Assembly: GCF_003932895.1 (NCBI RefSeq)
Contig: NZ_RQYW01000012.1
Location: 1-64,000 of the forward strand
Direction of reading: 5' to 3'
DNA: 64,000 nucleotides
From: Leptotrichia sp. OH3620_COT-345
Lineage (GTDB): Bacteria > Fusobacteriota > Fusobacteriia > Fusobacteriales > Leptotrichiaceae
Both the position numbers and the translations under genes were made by a program. Below the pieces are notes generated by a model. That model was not told where the DNA came from and made no database searches. It saw only the letters and a program-made list of their open reading frames with translations. Of this stretch, positions 1 through 6,497 are shown piece by piece (the first letter of the stretch is position 1; the number at the start of each line of letters is the position of its first letter).

Positions 1-37
1 TTGTCCTCGTCAAACACTCTCGCAATTGACAAAATCT

Positions 38-66
38 ATATTATCAAATTTATTAACCTTTGTCAA
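38..66 (-). promoter_or_regulatory. sigma70-type promoter reading out of the window
   Basis: On the minus strand TTGACA is followed after exactly 17 nt by TAATAT. It lies downstream of tsaD and points left, so it should drive a gene or RNA beyond position 1. The first 30 nt of the transcript can form a small stem (GTCAA pairing with TTGAC, positions 9-13 and 26-30). The identity of the transcript cannot be told from this window. Confidence 0.6.
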
Positions 67-136
67 CTACTTTTTTCCCTTTTTTTTTCTTTTTTTTCTT
101 CTCAACTATATATTTATTTTTTTTCTCCATTTTTGA

Positions 137-1162
137 CTACATCTTGGGATTGTCCTTATGTTTTTCTTTTGTTGATTTGGCATCTAAATTATATTTATTT
201 TCTTTTATATCATATTCTTTATTTTTGAGTTTATAATATGCTGCAGCGCCTATCATTGCACCATTGTCAGTACAATATTCCATTTTAGGGAAATTTATTT
301 TGATATTTTCAGGAAGTTCTTTAAATTTCTCTCTTAACCTTTTATTTGCTGAAACTCCTCCTGCCACTAAGACTGTATTTACTTTTTTTTCATTAACTGC
401 TTTTAATACTTTATCATATAAAATTTGAACTATAATTTCCTGAAATGATTTTGCCACATTTTCTTTACTTATTTTATTTCCCTTCATACTTTCATTATTT
501 ATATAATTTGTTATATATGTTTTAATTCCGCTAAAACTGAAGTTATATCCTTCAATATTCGGCTTCTTTATTTTCAATATTTTTTCTCCTCCAACTGAAA
601 GTCTTTCTATTTCAGGCCCTCCAGGATAAGGTAAATTAAGTATTCTGGCAATTTTATCATAAACTTCTCCGACAGCATCATCTAGAGTCTCCCCCATTAA
701 TTCTATTTTTATTTTTCCATTTTCATTATTTATATAATATAAATCTGTATGACCGCCTGAAACAATTAATGAAACAGCCGGTAAATTAACATCATTTTCA
801 ATAAAGTTAGAAAATATATGTCCCTCTATATGATTTATCGGTATTAACGGAATCTCATTCGCATAACTTAAAGATTTTGCAAACATTAATCCTACAAGAA
901 GAGAACCTATTAAACCGGGAGTATTGGTTACAGCAATATAATCAATATCTTTTAGTCTACACTCGGCTTTTTCCATAGCTTCTTCAAATACAGGCAATAT
1001 ATTTTCAATATGATGTCTTGATGCTATTTCAGGCACAACTCCTCCATATTCTTTATGTATATCTATCTGAGAAGATATTATGTTGCTTAATACATTTTTA
1101 CCGTTTTCAACTACTGCTACGGAAGTTTCATCACATGATGTTTCAAATGCAAGTATTTTCAT
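137..1162 (-). CDS. tsaD: tRNA N6-threonylcarbamoyltransferase TsaD
   Basis: TsaD transfers the threonylcarbamoyl group to A37 of ANN-decoding tRNAs (t6A synthesis), working with TsaB and TsaE, which are encoded at 13.5-14.7 kb. The protein is 341 residues, normal for the family apart from a short Lys-rich C-terminal tail. It opens with the ASKHA nucleotide-fold start (ILAFETSCDETSVAVV), carries HIEGHIFSNF with the metal-binding histidines near residue 112, VSGGHTDLYY, and ends with VAGGVSANKRLR near residue 268. The start follows the upstream glycosyltransferase by only 20 nt, and the only good Shine-Dalgarno lies inside that gene, 47 nt away, with a stem-loop between (separate entry). Co-transcription with the heptosyltransferase is likely. 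Confidence 0.97.
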   Translation of the reverse strand: MKILAFETSCDETSVAVVENGKNVLSNIISSQIDIHKEYGGVVPEIASRHHIENILPVFEEAMEKAECRLKDIDYIAVTNTPGLIGSLLVGLMFAKSLSYANEIPLIPINHIEGHIFSNFIENDVNLPAVSLIVSGGHTDLYYINNENGKIKIELMGETLDDAVGEVYDKIARILNLPYPGGPEIERLSVGGEKILKIKKPNIEGYNFSFSGIKTYITNYINNESMKGNKISKENVAKSFQEIIVQILYDKVLKAVNEKKVNTVLVAGGVSANKRLREKFKELPENIKINFPKMEYCTDNGAMIGAAAYYKLKNKEYDIKENKYNLDAKSTKEKHKDNPKM

Positions 1163-1216
1163 TTTTTAAATTCACTGTTATATTATACAAAATATTTATA
1201 ACCGTGTATCTCCTTT
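1163..1216 (-). promoter_or_regulatory. distant Shine-Dalgarno bridged by a stem-loop, tsaD start
   Basis: The nearest Shine-Dalgarno for tsaD is AAAGGAGAT at 1208-1216, inside the last codons of the upstream gene and 47 nt from the ATG. Between them CACGGTTATA (1197-1206) can pair with TATAACAGTG (1173-1182): 9 bp with one G-A mismatch and a 14-nt loop that holds the upstream gene's stop codon. Folding the stem leaves 13 nt between GGAG and ATG. No closer Shine-Dalgarno is present. That the stem works as a bridge is inference. Confidence 0.5.
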
Positions 1217-2232
1217 CCTTTTTTATAATATTCACCAATTATTTTTTCATAAACTTCTTCCACAGAAATATCTGACATACATTTTTCATACTTTTTCGGA
1301 AATTTATCATCTCCATAAAGAGAATGAGGAATACATTTCGAATTTTTTATTAAAAAAGTTATATCTTCAAAACTGAATAAATCCGGATCCGTGGGACCGA
1401 AAAATACAAAAGTTTTTGTCTTTAACGCTCTTGAAATATGAAAAGGTCCTGAATCATTGACAACCGATATTTCAGCATATTTTATTATTACTCCGCTTTC
1501 CTTAAAAGATATTTTTCCACACAAATTTATAATTCTGTCATTTTTTTCAATCAAATCATAATCTTCTTTCCCACCTGTAATAAAAATTTTTATATCAGTT
1601 TCTCTTACTATTTTTTTAGCAAGTTCATTATAAAAAGGCCATTTTTTTGTAAATTTTGATGCCCCCGGAGAAAGTACAATATATTTTTCCGACAACAAGT
1701 TATATTTCTGTATTAATTTTTTTTCCTGATTTTTATCAATATAAAATTCTAAATCATCACCTTTTCCCAGTTTTCGAGCATTATCATCAAAATATATTCC
1801 CAACTTTTTCAGTGAAGTAAAATAACTTTCCACAATAGTACAATCAGCTTTATAATTTATAAGCTTAGCTTTTACCAATAATGTTTTCCACCACTTTCTT
1901 TTTTTATATCTATAATATTTCGTTTTTTTATTTTCAAGATTTTTTCCAATAATTCTTGATAAAAATTTTGAATGAAGATCTATTATGTAGTTATAATTTT
2001 CAGACTTCAATTTATTAATAATTTTCTTTATATACTTTCTGTCTTTACTTTTTTCCCTGTCAAATAATACAACTTTTTTAACATTTGGATTTAAGGAAAT
2101 CGCCTCCGAAAATGTTGTATATACTAAAAAGTCTATCGTTGCTTCAGGATACTTCTCCTTTATCTTTTTTATAACCGGTGTTGTAAGCACTATATCTCCA
2201 AATGAACTGAACCTTATTATTAATATTTTCAT
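1183..2232 (-). CDS. glycosyltransferase family 9 (lipopolysaccharide heptosyltransferase-like)
   Basis: A GT9 enzyme that should transfer heptose from an ADP-heptose donor to the lipopolysaccharide inner core at the inner face of the cytoplasmic membrane. The N-terminus has the family signature (KILIIRFSSFGDIVLTTPVI), and the C-terminal nucleotide-binding half has VVNDSGPFHISRAL near residue 255 and FVFFGPTDPDLF. Its length of 349 residues is typical of WaaC/WaaF proteins. GAGG lies 6 nt before the start. RfaE2 at 14.7 kb makes the matching donor, which supports a heptose role, but the exact acceptor (heptose I, II or a related step) cannot be read from sequence. The Shine-Dalgarno for the following tsaD sits within the last codons of this gene. 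Confidence 0.85.
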   Translation of the reverse strand: MKILIIRFSSFGDIVLTTPVIKKIKEKYPEATIDFLVYTTFSEAISLNPNVKKVVLFDREKSKDRKYIKKIINKLKSENYNYIIDLHSKFLSRIIGKNLENKKTKYYRYKKRKWWKTLLVKAKLINYKADCTIVESYFTSLKKLGIYFDDNARKLGKGDDLEFYIDKNQEKKLIQKYNLLSEKYIVLSPGASKFTKKWPFYNELAKKIVRETDIKIFITGGKEDYDLIEKNDRIINLCGKISFKESGVIIKYAEISVVNDSGPFHISRALKTKTFVFFGPTDPDLFSFEDITFLIKNSKCIPHSLYGDDKFPKKYEKCMSDISVEEVYEKIIGEYYKKGKEIHGYKYFV

Positions 2233-2263
2233 TTATTTCCTCATTTTCATATTTTTTATTATT

Positions 2264-3247
2264 TTAAATTGCCCCCATAACTTTATGAGGCATATACGGT
2301 TCTTCTAAATATTTTATATCTTCTTCACTTAATTTAACATTTAATGATGAAATAGCCGTTTCAAGATGAGAAATTTTTGTTGCCCCGATAATAGGTATTA
2401 CCGTCTGTTTTTTATGCAATAGCCAAGCTAAAGCTATTTCAGCCCTTTCTCTATTATATTTTTCAGCTATTTCCTTTACTCTTTCTATAATTACTTTATC
2501 ATATTCCATTGTGGAATCGTATTTTCCTTTTTCCGTCTGATCCGTTTCTTGCCTTTTTGTCTTTTCTGAAGAAATATCGCGTGTAAGTCTACCTGAAGCA
2601 AGAGGACTGTAAGGAGTAACCGCTATTTTTTCTTCTTTACACAAAGGCATCATTTCTCTTTCTTCTTCTCTATACAGTAAATTCATATGATTCTGCATTG
2701 ATACGAATTTTGTCCAACCATTTTTCTCAGCTACATATAATGCTTTCTGAAATTGCCACGCATACATGGCAGATGCACCTATATATCTTACTTTCCCCGA
2801 TTTCACTATATCGTGTAATGCAGACATAGTCTCTTCTATGGGAGTTTTATAATCCCATCTATGAATTATATATAAATCAATATAATCAGTTCCAAGTCTT
2901 TTAAGACTGTTTTCCACTTCAGTCATAATTGATTTTCTTGATAGGCCTTGAGCATTAGCTCCGTTATACATTTCGAAAAAAACTTTTGTTGCAATTACTA
3001 TTTCATGACGTTTAGCATAATTTTTCAAAACTTTTCCCAAAATCTCCTCACTTTTTCCGAATGAGTAAATATTTGCAGTGTCAAAAAAATTAATTCCCAT
3101 ATCCAATGCTTTTTTTATAATGGGACGACTTTCCTCTTCTTTAAGCAGCCATTTATGAATCCAGTTTTCAGGGTCTCCGAATCCCATACATCCAAGACAA
3201 ATTTTTGATACATCCAGTCCTGTGTTTCCTAATTTAATGTATTCCAT
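2264..3247 (-). CDS. aldo/keto reductase
   Basis: An NADPH-dependent oxidoreductase of the aldo/keto reductase superfamily with a TIM-barrel fold, 327 residues. The start (YIKLGNTGLDVSKICLGCMG) is that of the YajO/IolS-like branch. The catalytic set is visible as D and Y in FFDTANIYSFGKSEE (residues ~55-68), K in IATKVFF, and H in YIIHRWD (~residue 129). The NADP-binding end is VIPIIGATKISHLE. GAGGG precedes the ATG by 6 nt. The physiological substrate is not evident. It lies just upstream of the heptosyltransferase on the same strand with a 31-nt gap, so it may share that transcript. Confidence 0.93.
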   Translation of the reverse strand: MEYIKLGNTGLDVSKICLGCMGFGDPENWIHKWLLKEEESRPIIKKALDMGINFFDTANIYSFGKSEEILGKVLKNYAKRHEIVIATKVFFEMYNGANAQGLSRKSIMTEVENSLKRLGTDYIDLYIIHRWDYKTPIEETMSALHDIVKSGKVRYIGASAMYAWQFQKALYVAEKNGWTKFVSMQNHMNLLYREEEREMMPLCKEEKIAVTPYSPLASGRLTRDISSEKTKRQETDQTEKGKYDSTMEYDKVIIERVKEIAEKYNRERAEIALAWLLHKKQTVIPIIGATKISHLETAISSLNVKLSEEDIKYLEEPYMPHKVMGAI

Positions 3248-3395
3248 TCCAATCCCTCTTTTCTTAAATAAAACTATAAATTTTTGAATCTAATTTTCTT
3301 TTTTATTTTGAGTTTAGTAGTTTAAAATATTATACCTTATTTTGGAAAAGAATAACAGTCAATTTTATTGATTATTACAAATTAATCATTAAATA

Positions 3396-3421
3396 GAAAA
3401 AAGAAAGTTCAACACTTTCTT
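3396..3421 (-). terminator. Rho-independent terminator of the tRNA operon
   Basis: Reading the minus strand, AAGAAAGT pairs with ACTTTCTT around a 5-nt loop and runs into a T tract (an A run at 3396-3402 on the given strand). It lies about 80 nt past the last tRNA, which suits an end for the tRNA transcript. Confidence 0.6.
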
Positions 3422-3500
3422 CTTCATAAATTATGAATAACTTTAATATACTCACTATTGAATCAACTGCAAGTATATCTACTGTTATTTAGAAATATAA

Positions 3501-3577
3501 TGGTGCCTAGAAAAGGATTCGAACCTTCGACCCTGCGGGTATGAACCGCATGCTCTAGCCGACTGAGCTATCTAGGC
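3501..3577 (-). tRNA. tRNA with CAU anticodon (elongator Met, or Ile2)
   Basis: A 77-nt cloverleaf with encoded CCA. The acceptor stem is GCCTAGA with TCTAGGC, the D arm is AGCTCAGTCGGCTAGAGC, the anticodon stem is TGCGG with CCGCA around TTCATAC, and the T arm has GGTTCGAATCC. Unlike the neighbouring initiator it has a fully paired acceptor stem and lacks the three G-C pairs under the anticodon, so it is not the initiator. A CAU tRNA may be elongator Met or a lysidine-modified Ile2; sequence alone does not settle which. Confidence 0.93.
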
Positions 3578-3582
3578 AAAAT

Positions 3583-3659
<77 letters not shown>

Positions 3660-3683
3660 ATATTGACTTTCAATAAGTTTAAA

Positions 3684-3771
3684 TGGTGCCTCGGGCCGGA
3701 CTTGAACCGGCACGGTAATAATTACCACAGGATTTTAAGTCCTGTGCGTCTACCGATTTCGCCACCAAGGC
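3684..3771 (-). tRNA. tRNA-Leu (UAA)
   Basis: A class II tRNA of 88 nt with encoded CCA, acceptor GCCTTGG with CCGAGGC, anticodon TAA in CTTAAAA, and a long variable arm (TGGTAATTATTACCG) typical of leucine tRNAs. It is the first gene of the three-tRNA operon. Confidence 0.97.
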
Positions 3772-3805
3772 ATTTTATCAACTTAATTTCTTAAAGACAA
3801 AACAA

Positions 3806-3834
3806 ATTATATATTAATAAATAATATTTGTCAA
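3806..3834 (-). promoter_or_regulatory. consensus promoter of the tRNA operon
   Basis: Minus strand: perfect TTGACA, a 17-nt spacer, perfect TATAAT. The transcript would begin near 3799, about 28 nt before tRNA-Leu. A full-consensus promoter suits constitutive tRNA synthesis. Confidence 0.85.
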
Positions 3835-3887
3835 GGCTTTTTTAAATTATTTTCTGATATTATTTTTCGATTTGATTTTGTATCTTG

Positions 3888-4514
3888 TTAAATCTTACTT
3901 TCAGCTTCTTCAAGAGAAGTATATCCTTTTTCTTTTATAATATTTTCTATATTCAATTCTGCAAGATTTATATTTTTTTGGATACATTCTTTTATATACA
4001 TTAAATACATCGTTACTGTTTCAAAAGAATAAGAAAACAGCTCCCCTTTAAGATAAGTTTCTATCGAAGTATGCTCAGGAGTATCGTCTTTTGAGTTAAG
4101 AACCCTTCCTTTACTTGTAAGTTTCGGGTACTTTTCCATGAGTTCCTTTTCCCAATTCAGATATATCTTGACAATCTGATTTACCGTTTCTCTTTTTTCA
4201 GGCAAAATTTCTGGGAAAAACCCTTTTATTTTTTCGTATTCTTCAGGTGCGCTATATTTCATCATTCTTGCATATTTTTCAACTACAAGATTGGATTTAT
4301 TTTTTTCTGCTTCTTTCAAATCTTCCAAATAACTCTTGAGTACATTTAAAGGAAATGTTTTCCATTGACTTTTTCTCATAATAAGAAATTCTTCTTTATT
4401 ATCCTGACATTCTGCTCTACCTCCTGTATTTTGAGCAGATTGAAAAAACTGCCATTCCCTTTCAAGAATCTCTTTTATAATTTTTATTTTCCCCTCACTA
4501 TTTTCAAAATCCAT
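3888..4514 (-). CDS. DUF4125 family protein
   Basis: A 208-residue soluble protein that I recognise as DUF4125 from its N-terminal pattern (EREWQFFQSAQNTGGRAECQ near residues 18-37) and a helical remainder. No function is established. It is the third gene of a compact operon with a TPR protein and a DUF4037 protein. The gap to DUF4037 is 8 nt, and AGGAGG lies just before the ATG. No signal peptide or membrane segment is seen. Joint action with the DUF4037 putative nucleotidyltransferase is inferred from adjacency only. Confidence 0.8.
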   Translation of the reverse strand: MDFENSEGKIKIIKEILEREWQFFQSAQNTGGRAECQDNKEEFLIMRKSQWKTFPLNVLKSYLEDLKEAEKNKSNLVVEKYARMMKYSAPEEYEKIKGFFPEILPEKRETVNQIVKIYLNWEKELMEKYPKLTSKGRVLNSKDDTPEHTSIETYLKGELFSYSFETVTMYLMYIKECIQKNINLAELNIENIIKEKGYTSLEEAESKI

Positions 4515-4522
4515 TTTTCCTC

Positions 4523-5473
4523 CTAATCAAGCCACGGTGACCATTTTCTCAATTTTTCATCTTTTATTTTTTCCTGAATTTCAGGTCCATAATCTAAAAG
4601 AAAATCACTGACATTCGCATTATTTATAATTCCCTGATTTTCCAATTCAAAAATTATATTTTCACATATATTTTCTATTATATTAATTTTTTTATCAGTT
4701 TCATTTAAAGAAAGCTCACAAAATTCTTTCAGTAAATAATAAATTTTTTCACCTAAAACAGATAATTCTTTCATCTTTCTGTGCATCCATTTATAAAACA
4801 GTTTATACTCTCTATTCAGAAGATAAATCATATGAACAGTTTCATCTATAAATTCAGCTTCTGCTACTCTTGCAGCCACATATTCTCCTCTTTTCATACA
4901 TCGTCCAAAATTATACTGCCCTGATTGTGCTATTTTCATACATCTTGTAGCTATTTTATTAAGTCTTATATCTTCAGGAAAATATTTTTTCAATTCATTT
5001 CGTATTTTAGAAAATTCTCCCAAGTTATCAATAAAAATTTCACCGTTTATAGCTGAAGCAAGAGCCGTTTCAGGAATAATACGCCAATCATACAACCTTG
5101 TAGGAGCTGTTTCCATTCCTAAAAATTTATAATACCATTCTCCCATATCCAATATTCCCCGTCTTCCGTTACCCCACTCACTTATATTTAATTTCTGAAA
5201 TCCCATAAACTCTTTAGGAAGTTTGTTTAATCTATCACTAATCATTTTTCCGTACTCTCTATAATCTTCAGATGTCAGCCATATACAACATGATGGTCCG
5301 AAATCATGATCTCTGGAAATTTCATCATCATATCCGAAGCATTCCGATCCTTCTCCTGCAAGGCCTGCTGCCACTCTGTCCAACAATTGAGGAAATTCTT
5401 TTTTCAGCTCGGGTAAATATACATTTTCAAAATACAGTTTCGATAACTCAAGACCCTTTATTTTATTATCCAT
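4523..5473 (-). CDS. DUF4037 domain protein, nucleotidyltransferase-like
   Basis: A 316-residue protein matching DUF4037. Residues ~35-60 read AGLAGEGSECFGYDDEISRD followed by HDFGPSC. This resembles the G-S...D-x-D active site of the polymerase-beta nucleotidyltransferase fold, which is the basis for suggesting nucleotide transfer. The C-terminal half is helical. The substrate is unknown. It lies 5 nt downstream of the TPR gene and 8 nt upstream of DUF4125, so the three are almost certainly one operon. Confidence is high for the family and low for any chemistry. Confidence 0.8.
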   Translation of the reverse strand: MDNKIKGLELSKLYFENVYLPELKKEFPQLLDRVAAGLAGEGSECFGYDDEISRDHDFGPSCCIWLTSEDYREYGKMISDRLNKLPKEFMGFQKLNISEWGNGRRGILDMGEWYYKFLGMETAPTRLYDWRIIPETALASAINGEIFIDNLGEFSKIRNELKKYFPEDIRLNKIATRCMKIAQSGQYNFGRCMKRGEYVAARVAEAEFIDETVHMIYLLNREYKLFYKWMHRKMKELSVLGEKIYYLLKEFCELSLNETDKKINIIENICENIIFELENQGIINNANVSDFLLDYGPEIQEKIKDEKLRKWSPWLD

Positions 5474-5478
5474 GATTA

Positions 5479-6312
5479 TTACTTTCCTATTCTTTCTTTT
5501 ACAATTTCAATATTTGATACAAGATTTCTGTAATTATTACTATTTTCTCCGAAAGATTTTTTACATATTTCAGCACTTTGTTCAAAAAGTTCAAGGGCTT
5601 TTTCAAAATTTTTCTCATTATAATAATGTATTGCAAGATTATTCAAAGAAGCTGAATAAAGGCTGTGATTTTTCCCCACTTCTTTTTCAATTAATTCAAG
5701 GGAAGTTTTTAAACAGTTTTCAGACAAATCATTTTTTCCGACTTTCATATACGGAATTACAAGATTGCTCAAAGTTGTTGCATATTGTAACCTATATTTT
5801 TCAGAATTTTCAAGTATTCTAAGACTTTTTTCATGAAGTTCCACAGCTTCTACATATCTGGAGTGCTCTTGATAAAAAAGCCCCAAGTTATTACATACTC
5901 CGGCATATAAATAATCATTCTGAAGATTATTCTTTTCATATATTCTCATCGCATCCAAATAAAATTTTTCAGCTTCATCAAATTTCTTCATAAATCTGTA
6001 TACTTCAGCTAAATTTAAGTTACATGTTGCATATCCTGTATTTTCAACACCATAACATTTTTCTATTATTTTTTTTGCTTTTAAGAGAGCATTTTCAGCT
6101 TCATCAAAAGCACTTACATATTTTAAAGTCCCCCCAAGTTCGTTTAAAATTTTTATATTTTCATCACTTTCATTTCCATATACTTCTTCAGTTAATCTTG
6201 CGAGCTTTTTCAGAACTTCGACTTCTTCCAAAGTTTTCCCCTCATACATGTAACGATTTCTCAATTCAGTCAGCTCAACTATTTCAATTTTTTTTTCTTC
6301 AATTAAAGCCAT
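5479..6312 (-). CDS. tetratricopeptide repeat protein
   Basis: A 277-residue soluble protein made almost entirely of TPR helices with the kinesin-light-chain-like pattern (e.g. YAGVCNNLGLFYQEHSRYVEA, then the repeats starting YATTLSNL and YSASLNNLAIHYYNEKNFE). Such repeats bind protein partners. As the first gene of the operon with DUF4037 and DUF4125, it may scaffold those two; this is inference. AGGAG lies 9 nt before the ATG. Confidence 0.85.
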   Translation of the reverse strand: MALIEEKKIEIVELTELRNRYMYEGKTLEEVEVLKKLARLTEEVYGNESDENIKILNELGGTLKYVSAFDEAENALLKAKKIIEKCYGVENTGYATCNLNLAEVYRFMKKFDEAEKFYLDAMRIYEKNNLQNDYLYAGVCNNLGLFYQEHSRYVEAVELHEKSLRILENSEKYRLQYATTLSNLVIPYMKVGKNDLSENCLKTSLELIEKEVGKNHSLYSASLNNLAIHYYNEKNFEKALELFEQSAEICKKSFGENSNNYRNLVSNIEIVKERIGK

Positions 6313-6372
6313 AATTATTTTCTCCTGATTCTATATTTATCCTAACTTTTCATTTAAACATTCTAAAGCAGT

Positions 6373-6400
6373 AAGCAGGCAATTTTCTGTATGCCTGCTT
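6373..6400 (-). terminator. possible adhE terminator hairpin
   Basis: AAGCAGGCA (6373-6381) and TGCCTGCTT (6392-6400) form a perfect 9-bp stem with a 10-nt loop, about 100 nt past the adhE stop. The T tract on the minus side is poor, so termination is uncertain. The flanks to either side (6313-6497) hold nothing else. Confidence 0.45.
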
Positions 6401-6497
6401 ATCTTTTTCTTAATTTGAATATACCATCTTTAAAATTCTTTGTCAATTAAAATAACTTTCTGACATATTTTAGACATCTTTACTATAAAAGAAACCT

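Noticed and set aside
1-36. GACGAGG string near the left edge resembling part of the glmS ribozyme
   Set aside because: Only a short string matches; the AGCGCC cleavage-site core and the P2 helix are not seen, and the rest lies outside the window.
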